The notes: a model not told the origin generated them from the letters alone. Shown: positions 1 to 5,995, counted from the first letter of the stretch. The stretch: 11,877 nt of DNA from Brevibacillus sp. (GCA_029240815.1 JARDZO010000175.1:1-11877), one strand, 5' to 3'. Numbers and translations: made by a program.

Positions 1-302
1 GAAGCCGACATGAAGAGTGCTATTTCAGTCAATCCACTGGCTCGTGCTCTCTCCAAACCACGTACATTGGGTACAAGAGCACTATAGGTAACATCGCTCC
101 TCCATTTGATGCCTTGCAGAACTTCCGTGGCATCTGCCAATTGAGGAATCCATTTGGGATTGACGAACGAACTCGCCTCGACTCGTTTTAATCCCGAAGC
201 TACTAGTCGATCAATCAGCTGGATTTTTGCCGCTGTCGAGACCAATTCCTTTTCATTTTGCAGTCCATCACGTGGGCCAACCTCTACAATTTGTACCTTC
301 AA
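1..302 (-). CDS. mvaB: Hydroxymethylglutaryl-CoA lyase, N-terminal part (cut by window edge)
   Basis: This enzyme cleaves 3-hydroxy-3-methylglutaryl-CoA to acetoacetate and acetyl-CoA, the last step of leucine breakdown, in the cytosol. The first 100 residues are visible. They begin KVQIVEVGPRDGLQNEK, the family signature with the catalytic Arg-Asp pair near residues 10-11, and continue to an ALFMSAS stretch typical of the TIM-barrel lyases. The metal-binding HxH motif and catalytic Cys lie beyond the left edge. I chose a TTG start at 300-302 because an AAGGGGG ribosome binding site lies about 8 bases upstream. An in-frame GTG seven codons upstream would overlap that site and is less likely. 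The gene follows the biotin carrier gene by 52 bases on the same strand, matching the B. subtilis yngH-yngHB-yngG order, so co-transcription is inferred. The family call is firm. Confidence 0.93.
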   Translation of the reverse strand, partial: MKVQIVEVGPRDGLQNEKELVSTAAKIQLIDRLVASGLKRVEASSFVNPKWIPQLADATEVLQGIKWRSDVTYSALVPNVRGLERARASGLTEIALFMSA

Positions 303-354
303 CCTGTACGCCCCCTTCACCTAGCGGCCGCTCAGTTTAGAATTATTATAAAAG

Positions 355-567
355 CTACTCCACAACTACGAGAATGTCTCCATCATTTACAAAATCACCG
401 ATATTGGCTTTGATTTCTATCACTTTTCCGACAACCTCTGACTGAATCGGCACTTCCATTTTCATCGATTCCAGAACGAGTACATCTTGCCCCTCGCTCA
501 CATCGTCCCCCAGTTGTACGAGTACGTTGATTACGGTTCCTGCCATGTTTGCTGCTACTTGTTTCAT
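355..567 (-). CDS. Biotin carboxyl carrier protein (biotinyl-lipoyl attachment domain, 70 aa)
   Basis: This is a stand-alone biotin carrier that would shuttle carboxybiotin between a biotin carboxylase and a carboxyltransferase. The whole protein is one biotinyl/lipoyl attachment domain. ESMKME places the biotinylated lysine at K36, about 35 residues before the C-terminus, as usual for biotin domains. It lacks the Ala/Pro-rich N-terminal region of the fatty-acid-synthesis AccB, and its length matches the short YngHB/BLAP-type proteins. A ribosome binding site AGGGAG precedes the ATG. The gene starts 15 bases after the biotin carboxylase stop codon and is followed by HMG-CoA lyase. The context suggests a catabolic acyl-CoA (probably methylcrotonyl-CoA) carboxylase, not fatty acid synthesis. 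The carboxyltransferase subunit is not in the window and is expected further left. Confidence 0.93.
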   Translation of the reverse strand: MKQVAANMAGTVINVLVQLGDDVSEGQDVLVLESMKMEVPIQSEVVGKVIEIKANIGDFVNDGDILVVVE

Positions 568-582
568 TTCACTTCGCTCCCT

Positions 583-1929
583 TTAGTTGTTCGATTTTGC
601 TGCTCGCTCTTGTACAAACCAGGTGGTGTAAATACCTTCACAGAAACGTTCGTCGGACAGTACTTCCAACAAAAACGGAATGTTTGTTTTAATTCCGGTA
701 ATCTGAAAGTTCTGCATGGCCACACGCGCACGTTCTACCGCTTCTGCCCTCGTCGTTCCCGAAACGATTACCTTGGCAATCATAGGATCGTAAAACGGGG
801 TCACCTGTGTACCGCTTTGGACGCCATCATCAACTCGGACATGTTCCATTGTTGGCGGTTGATAGAGAGAGATTGTCCCTGGAGACGGAAGGAAGCTTAC
901 GGGATCTTCCGCGTACACACGCAATTCAATGGCGTGGCGCAGTGCTTTCACATCTTCTTGCCCGATCCCCAGCGGTTCACCATTCGCTATCGCTAATTGC
1001 ATGGAGACTAGATCCAGACCAGTCATTTCTTCCGTAACAGGATGTTCCACCTGAAGACGGGTATTCATCTCCAAAAAGTAAAAGTTTTTGGACTCGTCTA
1101 CGATGAATTCCACGGTACCAACACCTGTGTACCCTACAGCCTGGGCCGCTTGGACAGCTGACTGGCAGAGCAGCTCTCTCGTCACCGGATCCAAAAATGG
1201 AGATGGGCTTTCCTCTAGCACTTTTTGATGACGACGCTGGATCGAGCATTCACGTTCTAACAGGTGCAAGACATTTCCGTGCTGGTCCCCTGCGATTTGC
1301 ACTTCGATGTGCCTCGGACTCTCCACGTATTTCTCAATGTACATCGCATCATTTCCAAAGTAGGCTTTTGCACGACCACGTAAGGACTGGTATGCCTGTC
1401 GCAGACTTTCTTCGTCCCGGCATATTTGCATCCCGATTCCTCCGCCGCCTGCACTGGCCTTTAGCATTACTGGATACCCGATCGTCGCAGCTACCTGTGC
1501 TGCTTCGTCTACGGTCTCCGCAGGGGCTTCGCACCCTGGAACGACTGGAACACCTGCCTGTTGCATGATTTTACGGGCTGTCAGCTTGTCACCCATTTGT
1601 CCAATCACTTCCGGGCTCGGTCCGATAAAGACAATCCCTTCGTCCTGCACTCGGCGAGCAAAGGCTTCGTTTTCTGAAAGCAAGCCATAGCCTGGGTGGA
1701 TCGCATCAGCACCTGTGCTTTTCGCTGCGCTGATGATCGCTTCCACGTTTAAATAGCTGTGGGGTACTGGAGATGGGCCTATGTGAACGGCTTCATCTGC
1801 TTCTCTGACGAAAGGCAGATCACGATCGGCATCCGAATAAACAGCTACTGTCGCTACTCCCTCCGACTTGCACGTGCGAATAATACGCCTGGCTATTTCA
1901 CCGCGGTTCGCAATTAATACCTTACGCAT
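583..1929 (-). CDS. accC: Biotin carboxylase subunit of an acyl-CoA carboxylase
   Basis: This enzyme carries out ATP- and bicarbonate-dependent carboxylation of biotin on the adjacent carrier protein. The 448-residue form starts MRKVLIANRGEIARRI, the canonical N-terminus of the family. An ATP-grasp core follows, with the glycine-rich loop KASAGGGGIGM, the catalytic stretch HIEVQIAGD...ERECSIQRRHQK, and FLEMNTRLQVEHPVTE, which holds the metal-binding Glu/Asn and the catalytic Arg. A C-terminal carboxylase domain (RVYAEDP) completes it. The chosen ATG (1927-1929) has GAGGGG about 9 bases upstream. An in-frame ATG at 1999-2001 would add 24 residues and also has a plausible AGAAGGT site, so the start is not certain. 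It is the first gene of the visible operon (carrier protein, then HMG-CoA lyase), most like B. subtilis YngH, which points to leucine or related branched acyl-CoA catabolism. Acetyl-CoA carboxylase function cannot be excluded from sequence alone. Confidence 0.93.
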   Translation of the reverse strand: MRKVLIANRGEIARRIIRTCKSEGVATVAVYSDADRDLPFVREADEAVHIGPSPVPHSYLNVEAIISAAKSTGADAIHPGYGLLSENEAFARRVQDEGIVFIGPSPEVIGQMGDKLTARKIMQQAGVPVVPGCEAPAETVDEAAQVAATIGYPVMLKASAGGGGIGMQICRDEESLRQAYQSLRGRAKAYFGNDAMYIEKYVESPRHIEVQIAGDQHGNVLHLLERECSIQRRHQKVLEESPSPFLDPVTRELLCQSAVQAAQAVGYTGVGTVEFIVDESKNFYFLEMNTRLQVEHPVTEEMTGLDLVSMQLAIANGEPLGIGQEDVKALRHAIELRVYAEDPVSFLPSPGTISLYQPPTMEHVRVDDGVQSGTQVTPFYDPMIAKVIVSGTTRAEAVERARVAMQNFQITGIKTNIPFLLEVLSDERFCEGIYTTWFVQERAAKSNN

Positions 1930-2141
1930 GGCAACGCTCCCCTCTTTCACCAACCCGAATCCATCTGAAAGCGTTTCCAACACGGATTCCGGATTGTTCA
2001 TGTGACGCTACCTTCTATTTTGCCATGAGAGTGGACATATATCTAGAACGAAATCTTAAAAATTTCCAAGGAAGCGAATTCATTTCCTGATAATCCCTGA
2101 CCCAGTCAAAGAAAAATTCCACGGAATACAATCATTTGGTG

Positions 2142-2147
2142 TATAAT
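2142..2147 (+). promoter_or_regulatory. Candidate SigA -10 box for the ylbP-like gene
   Basis: A perfect TATAAT lies 56 bases before the ATG of the acetyltransferase gene. No good -35 box is present at 17 bases; the nearest candidate is TTCCAC at 2117-2122 with a 19-base spacer. A TG dinucleotide lies directly before the box, not at the exact extended -10 position. It sits in the 200-bp gap between two divergently transcribed genes. I saw no convincing promoter for the opposite strand in this gap. Confidence 0.45.
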
Positions 2148-2203
2148 AGAGAGAAAGGCCATTGTGGCTGAAGGTAAAGAGCTGTGAGAGGAGTGGCTGA
2201 CCA

Positions 2204-2671
2204 ATGTTTGAAGTAAAACGTTTACAAATCAATTATAAGACACTGGAAGAATTCCAGCAGTTTCGCGAATTTGGCCTGGAGGAACTTTCGATGAAGGAAG
2301 ACCTGGAGGCGAACATCGTGGAAAACGATTCGGAGTCTCCCTTCTATGGCATTTACGACAACGACCTTTTGGTAGCACGCATGAGCCTCTACAAAATCGA
2401 CGGGAAATACGACAGATATTTCCAACCTGCACAGGATTACTACGAGCTGTGGAAGCTCGAAGTCCTGCCCGATTACCGCGACAAAAATTACGGTACAGCT
2501 CTGGTTAACCATGCGAAAAGCTTTGGTGCGCCAATCAAAACAAACTCCCGCTGTCGAGCTGATCAATTCTGGTTGAAAATGAACTTTACGCCAGTGAGAT
2601 ACAACCCTATGCGTGACCGTGGGGAAAATCCCTATGTATGGTTGCCTGAAAATGTTGATCTGCAAGACTAG
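2204..2671 (+). CDS. ylbP: YlbP-like GNAT-family N-acetyltransferase
   Basis: This 155-residue protein resembles B. subtilis YlbP along its length: INYKTLEEF near the start, ENDSESPFYGIY, ARMSLYKID.KYDRYF, and ELWKLEVLP before the acetyl-CoA binding segment. It is predicted to transfer an acetyl group from acetyl-CoA to an unknown acceptor in the cytosol. The pyrophosphate-binding motif reads RDKNYGTA where GNAT enzymes usually have R/Q-x-x-G-x-G/A, so the first glycine is an asparagine. Whether the enzyme is active is therefore open. A strong ribosome binding site, GAGAGGAG, lies 10 bases before the ATG. It is a single-gene unit, ending in a terminator shared with the convergent RsfA/GerR-family gene. 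In B. subtilis, ylbP also lies beside such a gene (ylbO/gerR). Substrate unknown. Confidence 0.85.
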   Translation: MFEVKRLQINYKTLEEFQQFREFGLEELSMKEDLEANIVENDSESPFYGIYDNDLLVARMSLYKIDGKYDRYFQPAQDYYELWKLEVLPDYRDKNYGTALVNHAKSFGAPIKTNSRCRADQFWLKMNFTPVRYNPMRDRGENPYVWLPENVDLQD

Positions 2672-2694
2672 CTCTTTCTTCATATGAAAAAGAA

Positions 2695-2726
2695 AAAGAA
2701 GCGGTTGTCTACCGCTTCTTTCTTTA
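2695..2726. terminator. Bidirectional intrinsic terminator between two convergent genes
   Basis: A perfect 11-bp stem, AAAGAAGCGGT (2695-2705) with ACCGCTTCTTT (2711-2721), encloses a 5-base loop, TGTCT. It is followed by T-rich sequence on the plus strand. On the minus strand it is followed by the complement of an A-rich stretch (2686-2697). It lies between the stop codons at 2671 and 2742 and would serve both genes. Confidence 0.88.
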
Positions 2727-2741
2727 CGTCTGTTCACTGCT

Positions 2742-3380
2742 TTACTTTTCTACTCGTTCGAGATTGCCGTTCTCATCCATTTTGAAAATGGCCTTGTTCG
2801 AGTCTTCTTCTTGTAAAAAAGCAAGCTTGCGAGCACGCTCCATGATCTGTACGAGCGCTCGGTAATCCTCATTTACACCTTGAACTTGATCCAGTTCCTT
2901 CCTCGCGCGTTCGTGGGCTTCTGTCAATTCTTTTATTTCTAATTCTTTTCCTTCTAATTCTCGTTCCAACTGCTTGACACGACGAGACAACTCTTTCTGG
3001 TTCATCAGCATACGAATAACGGATTCGATTTGTTGCTCTTCGTCTTCATCGTGTTTGACTAGCTCATCTGGACTTAGCGATTGACGTTTTGGTGGGGCGA
3101 TGACGTTATCCACCTCTGCTACAACTGGCGGTGCTGAGATTCTTCCCATTTTCTTTAACTGCTGTCTTTGGCTCTTCGCAATGGAAATGGCGGCATCGTA
3201 TCGCTTGCGGACGCAGCTATTCCAACGGAAGCCGCATGCAGCAGCTGTCCTTCCCAACCTTTGACCCACTTCTTCAAATGCGGCTAATTGGGTGCCGCCT
3301 TCGCGAATGTGGCGCAAGGTGACTTCCGCCAACACCAGATCGTCATCTTCGGTCCATGCGTCTTGTCTGGAAGCTACCAT
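2742..3380 (-). CDS. RsfA/GerR-family sporulation transcriptional regulator
   Basis: This 212-residue protein starts [14 protein letters not shown]. Residues about 5-70 form a Myb/SANT-like DNA-binding domain with the family hallmarks [31 protein letters not shown] and VRKRY. A charged linker follows, then a long coiled coil around residues 115-180 ([19 protein letters not shown]) that suggests self-association. In B. subtilis the family has two members, RsfA (a SigF-dependent modulator of forespore genes) and GerR/YlbO (SigE-dependent, mother cell). The neighbouring ylbP homologue favours a GerR/YlbO-type identity, which is an inference. The ATG at 3378-3380 has GGGAGGG six bases upstream; a longer open frame to 3485 has no family support. 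A hairpin and a SigE-like -10 lie in the leader (see findings). Confidence 0.87.
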   Translation of the reverse strand: MVASRQDAWTEDDDLVLAEVTLRHIREGGTQLAAFEEVGQRLGRTAAACGFRWNSCVRKRYDAAISIAKSQRQQLKKMGRISAPPVVAEVDNVIAPPKRQSLSPDELVKHDEDEEQQIESVIRMLMNQKELSRRVKQLERELEGKELEIKELTEAHERARKELDQVQGVNEDYRALVQIMERARKLAFLQEEDSNKAIFKMDENGNLERVEK

Positions 3381-3402
3381 ATGAGTCCCTCCCGTTACCT
3401 TT

Positions 3403-3428
3403 AAAAAGGATGATGTGTAGTTCATCCT
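3403..3428 (-). terminator. Hairpin with T tract in the leader of the RsfA/GerR-family gene
   Basis: Read on the minus strand, AGGATGA (complement of 3422-3428) pairs with TCATCCT (complement of 3407-3413) around an 8-base loop, followed directly by TTTTT (3403-3407). It ends about 13 bases before the GGGAGGG ribosome binding site of the regulator gene. It could terminate read-through from the crotonase gene about 100 bases upstream, or act as an attenuator. The 7-bp stem is only moderately stable. Confidence 0.45.
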
Positions 3429-3530
3429 ATGCTTTTCCCTACTCTTGTAGAATCGCTTTCTACTAGAAAAAGTATGTCCAAGCAAATAAATGTTTAAACG
3501 GAAGAAACACTCCCTATCGACGCCTACCTC

Positions 3531-4289
3531 TTATCGCTTGCCCAAAAATTTTTGAACAACGGATACATGCGCGTCACTCCCCCATATTCCCGCGCATTGA
3601 TCGACTTCACGCCGAATTCTTTCTGCCTGGCTGATCCCTTCTCGCTTCCACTGCAAGATACGCATGTACGCCTCGATGCCAACCAGCGGCTGGGCCGCGA
3701 TTTTGCGAGCAAACCGCTCCACTTGTTCTCGCAGCTGGTCCGCTGGATATACTTCTTCCACGAATCCGTACTCTTTTGCTTCGTAGGCACTCATCCGCTC
3801 GCCTGTCAGCAGCAGCGCAAGTGCCTTGGATTCCGGAAGCTTGTCCAACAGACGACTGCCGCCTCCCCATCCAGTCGTAATATGCATCCCGATTTGGACA
3901 AATCCGAAGAGCGCACGATCACTGGCGAATCGGAAATGACATGCTCCGGCAAATTCGCATCCCCCACCAACTGCTGCCCCATTAATCATCGCGATGACTG
4001 GCTTGGGGAAATGGTCGATGGCAGACAGCAGTCCAGCGGCTTTATTCAACAGTGGAAATGCCTGCTCATGCCCGCGAACTGCGATGAACTGATTCAAATC
4101 CCCTCCGGATACAAAGCTTTTTCCCGTACCGGTGATGATCAATACCTTTACTTGCTCATCCGTCTGACATTCTTGGAGTACAGCAGTCAGCTCGTCCACC
4201 AATTCCATACTGATCGCATTATGTACCTCTGGCCGATTTAGCGTAATTGTCGCCACGCCATCCTGTTTTACGATTCGTATCGTTTCCAT
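3531..4289 (-). CDS. Crotonase (enoyl-CoA hydratase/isomerase) superfamily protein
   Basis: This 252-residue protein has the crotonase fold: TITLNRPEVHNAIS at the N-terminus, an oxyanion-hole motif SGGDL (residues 61-65), and the second motif AAVGGGCEF with E112 at the position of hydratase Glu144. Where true hydratases have the second catalytic Glu (rat Glu164, in a G-Q-P-E context), this protein reads FGFVQIG, placing Q132 there. The next segment, TTGWGGGSRLL, is less like hydratases and recalls acyl-CoA decarboxylase-type crotonases such as ECHDC1, from memory and untested. A classical hydratase reaction is therefore doubtful. The ATG at 4287-4289 fits family N-termini. An in-frame GTG at 4311-4313 would add eight residues, but its upstream site is poor. 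It is transcribed alone or with the Spx/MgsR gene upstream, from which a terminator separates it. Confidence 0.85.
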   Translation of the reverse strand: METIRIVKQDGVATITLNRPEVHNAISMELVDELTAVLQECQTDEQVKVLIITGTGKSFVSGGDLNQFIAVRGHEQAFPLLNKAAGLLSAIDHFPKPVIAMINGAAVGGGCEFAGACHFRFASDRALFGFVQIGMHITTGWGGGSRLLDKLPESKALALLLTGERMSAYEAKEYGFVEEVYPADQLREQVERFARKIAAQPLVGIEAYMRILQWKREGISQAERIRREVDQCAGIWGSDAHVSVVQKFLGKR

Positions 4290-4360
4290 TTCCGTTTCCC
4301 ATCCTTTTCTCACCTTCCATTGCTTCTATTTTACCGCCTACAAGCACAAAATCCTACGAA

Positions 4361-4415
4361 TTAGAAAACTTGGCTGCGCCAAGCCTTTTGGCGAAGCCTT
4401 AGTTGCACTTTTACT
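4361..4415. repeat. Structured intergenic repeat, copy A (55 bp)
   Basis: This 55-bp block matches 11278-11332 at 50 of 55 positions without gaps. It begins TTAGAAAACTTGGCT and ends TAGTTGCACTTTTACT. It contains CTTGGC-TGC-GCCAAG, a small perfect hairpin, and an alternative longer stem in which CGCCAA pairs with TTGGCG and flanking GGCT with AGCC. A further hairpin follows directly (GATAGGAA 4417-4424 with TTCCTATC 4434-4441). It lies in the 186-bp gap between the crotonase start and the Spx/MgsR-type gene's stop. No open reading frame or transposase is linked to it. Confidence 0.8.
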
Positions 4416-4447
4416 GGATAGGAATCTTATAACTTCCTATCTGTAGA

Positions 4448-4480
4448 AACAAAAATGAGGCGGCAAAATGCCTCCTCATT
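4448..4480 (-). terminator. Intrinsic terminator of the Spx/MgsR-type gene
   Basis: On the minus strand, AATGAGG and a following GGC pair with GCC and CCTCATT across one mismatch, with a loop of about five bases, followed by TTTTTGTTTC. It lies 20 bases downstream of the stop codon at 4500 and should isolate that gene from the crotonase gene further along the same strand. Confidence 0.8.
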
Positions 4481-4499
4481 CTTATGTGTGAATCGAGTT

Positions 4500-4877
4500 T
4501 TACGACAGCAAATTCTTCATCGCTGATGAGTTAAAGCCCACGATCAAATTTTCACCATCGGTCAAGATTGGACGCTTCAACAATTGAGGTTCTTCACTCA
4601 ACATTTCCAAAAGCTCACTCACAGACATATCATTAATGTCCACATCCAGGTTTTTGAAACGTTGACTTCTCGTCGACAAAATCTCATCCAGCCCATTTGA
4701 TGTCATCTTGATAATATCGAGAAGCTCTTCAGCTGTCGGTGGATTTTTAAACAAGTGACGTTCTTCGTAGTTAACACCATTCTCTGCCAGCCAAGCCTTG
4801 GCTTTGCGACAGGATGTGCAGCTCGGATACGTGAAAAACGTTAATTTATTTGTAAGTGTACGCTCAGCAACTGCCAT
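4500..4877 (-). CDS. mgsR: Spx/MgsR family RNA polymerase-binding regulator (ArsC-like fold)
   Basis: This 125-residue protein has the thioredoxin-like ArsC/Spx fold. FFTYPSCTSCRKAKAWL carries the redox CxxC switch (C20, C23). ERHLFKNPPTAEELL, an LSTRSQRFKNL segment and LLKRPILTD...VGFN follow in the order seen in Spx and MgsR. It resembles B. subtilis YqgZ/MgsR more than Spx: the sequence around the CxxC and ERHLF matches YqgZ, and yqgX and yqgY homologues lie nearby. Spx-type proteins bind the RNA polymerase alpha C-terminal domain and redirect transcription during oxidative or general stress, with activity switched by disulfide formation. An arsenate reductase role is unlikely because the CxxC replaces the usual ArsC active-site pattern. 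The ATG has GGAGGGG upstream. Promoter and SigB dependence could not be read from the sequence. Confidence 0.85.
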   Translation of the reverse strand: MAVAERTLTNKLTFFTYPSCTSCRKAKAWLAENGVNYEERHLFKNPPTAEELLDIIKMTSNGLDEILSTRSQRFKNLDVDINDMSVSELLEMLSEEPQLLKRPILTDGENLIVGFNSSAMKNLLS

Positions 4878-5011
4878 CGGTTACCCCTCCATCTCATCTA
4901 TGCGTTTCTTGCTTTTATTACAGGTATTGCCGCTGCCGCCCCAAATAATGGACACGGCCGCTTGCAAAAAGTAAGCTAATAAAAAAACCTTCCTTACTTC
5001 GGATTATAAAT

Positions 5012-5036
5012 GTGTTATTAACACTATGTCAATAGT
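5012..5036. promoter_or_regulatory. Operator-like dyads upstream of the Cys-cluster regulator gene
   Basis: GTGTTA-T-TAACAC (5012-5024) is a perfect 13-bp dyad with 6-bp arms. It partly overlaps a second, shorter dyad, ACTAT-GTCA-ATAGT (5023-5036). The first contains TTAACA (5018-5023), which resembles a -35 box, though no good -10 follows at the right distance. It lies in the 280-bp gap between the divergent Spx/MgsR and winged-helix regulator genes, where an autoregulatory operator would be expected. Its function is inferred. Confidence 0.4.
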
Positions 5037-5062
5037 AGTTAATCTAAAAACTAGGAGAAAAA

Positions 5063-5182
5063 ATGGGTGGATGTACCGCTCTTGCACACTATAACCTTAA
5101 CAATCCGCCTAAAATCGGATACACTTATGGTGATTTGCTTATGAAGGGGGTAACAGCATGGATTGCGATGCTCAAAAGTTAA
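5063..5182 (+). CDS. Candidate small ORF (39 aa) overlapping the start of the regulator gene
   Basis: An ATG at 5063 is preceded by a good ribosome binding site, CTAGGAG, at a proper distance. It opens a 39-codon frame beginning MGGCTALAHYNLNN, with a moderately hydrophobic C-terminal part (GVTAWIAML), ending in TAA at 5180-5182. It reads through the regulator's ribosome binding site and 25 bases into its coding region in a different frame. That arrangement allows translational coupling or a leader-peptide role. I recognise no family, and a chance frame of this length is quite possible. The ribosome binding site is the main argument for it. Confidence 0.35.
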   Translation: MGGCTALAHYNLNNPPKIGYTYGDLLMKGVTAWIAMLKS

Positions 5183-5856
5183 CCAGTGCTTTAGCTGACC
5201 CCACCCGTTTTTCCATTTACCAATATGTCGCTTACAGCAAAGACCCGATTACTGTTCAGGACGTAGCCGACCAATTTTCGATTCATCCCAATGTGGCGCG
5301 GTTGCACTTAACGAAGTTGGAGGACGTCCATTTACTCTCTGCCGTGTCGGACAAAAGCGGTAAAGGAGGGCGTCCCAGCCGATTGTACTCGCTGTCCGAC
5401 CAAGTGGTAAGCCTGCAATTCCCGCCTCGTGACTATCAGTTGCTGGCTGACATTGCGATCGAAACCTTGCTTTCACTCGGTGAAGCAGGTGAAGCTGCAC
5501 TCGTCAAAATGGGATATCGCATTGGCACAGAGATGGCAAAACGGGCGGTAGCCAAAAGTGGCCTAAAGCTTGCAAACGCTACGATGGAAGAAAAACTTGG
5601 CCACATTCAGCGATTGGTTGTGGCGCAAGGCTTAAAACCGGATATTGAAACGCTCGCAAATGGAGTTCTTCGTTTTCGTGTAAACAATTGCACGTTTTCG
5701 GATACAGCCAAGAAATTTCCCAACTCCGTATGCCAGATGCACAACGCACTCTTGATGGGGATATTTGAAACGTACTTGGGGAACATTGAATTACGTGAGG
5801 ATGAATCCATGATTGATGGATGCAAATCGTGTAATTATACAGTGATACAATATTGA
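5158..5856 (+). CDS. Winged-helix transcriptional regulator with C-terminal Cys cluster (SufR-like)
   Basis: Residues 5-80 of this 232-residue protein form an ArsR/DeoR-like winged helix: LTSALADPTRFSIYQYV, the recognition region VQDVADQFSIHPNVARLHLTKLE, and a wing GKGGRPSRLYSLS. A helical middle part follows (EAALVKMGYRIGTEMAKR). The C-terminal domain reads NNCTFSDTAKKFPNSVCQMHN and ends DGCKSCNYTVIQY, giving C178-x13-C192-x29-C222-x2-C225. This arrangement resembles SufR-type regulators, where such cysteines bind a 4Fe-4S cluster that tunes DNA binding. Metal or cluster binding here is inferred, and no suf genes are nearby. The ATG has AAGGGGG seven bases upstream. It diverges from the redox-regulated Spx/MgsR-type gene, and a 13-bp dyad lies in the gap. 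Targets are unknown. I saw no terminator directly after the stop. Confidence 0.83.
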   Translation: MDCDAQKLTSALADPTRFSIYQYVAYSKDPITVQDVADQFSIHPNVARLHLTKLEDVHLLSAVSDKSGKGGRPSRLYSLSDQVVSLQFPPRDYQLLADIAIETLLSLGEAGEAALVKMGYRIGTEMAKRAVAKSGLKLANATMEEKLGHIQRLVVAQGLKPDIETLANGVLRFRVNNCTFSDTAKKFPNSVCQMHNALLMGIFETYLGNIELREDESMIDGCKSCNYTVIQY

Positions 5857-5914
5857 TTAGAAAAACTGACACCCTGTATTTTCCTATCTGCCAAAAAACC
5901 GTCATACCTTCCCG

Positions 5915-5943
5915 TTTACACGCCTTCGCCCGTCCTATATAAT
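5915..5943 (+). promoter_or_regulatory. SigA-type promoter of the DUF2626 gene
   Basis: TTTACA (5915-5920) and TATAAT (5938-5943) are separated by exactly 17 bases, five of six and six of six matches to consensus. Transcription would start near 5950, leaving a leader of about 45 bases before the ATG. This is the best promoter in the window and suggests strong vegetative expression. Confidence 0.8.
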
Positions 5944-5995
5944 GGGGAAGGAATCTTGTAAATCTTACCGATCTATGCAAAAAGGGGGGACACAG

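Noticed and set aside
323..330. A NotI-type octamer GCGGCCGC in the gap between the biotin carrier and HMG-CoA lyase genes, as a possible cloning scar.
   Set aside because: Flanks on both sides read as a continuous natural operon with a proper ribosome binding site; one octamer is no evidence of engineering.
487..996. A 169-codon plus-strand open frame across the biotin carrier and biotin carboxylase genes.
   Set aside because: Composition is unlike a protein (rich in Cys, His, Arg), and it is antisense to two conserved genes.
2002..2140. A promoter on the minus strand for the biotin carboxylase operon (for example TTGGAA with TAGATA at 18 bases, or a SigE-like GATATAT).
   Set aside because: Matches are too weak to prefer one candidate.
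3447..3469. Inverted repeats GTAGAA/TTCTAC and TTTCTA-C-TAGAAA in the gap upstream of the RsfA/GerR-family gene.
   Set aside because: They overlap one another, have no T tract on either strand and are in AT-rich DNA, so they may be chance.
3552..4241. A 229-codon open frame on the plus strand, antisense to the crotonase gene.
   Set aside because: The minus strand has clear crotonase motifs; the plus frame has no ribosome binding site or recognisable domain and is a shadow.
4969..4999. AAGTAAG/CTTACTT inverted repeat, a possible terminator or operator between the divergent regulators.
   Set aside because: The 17-base loop and lack of a T tract make a terminator unlikely, and there is no other support.
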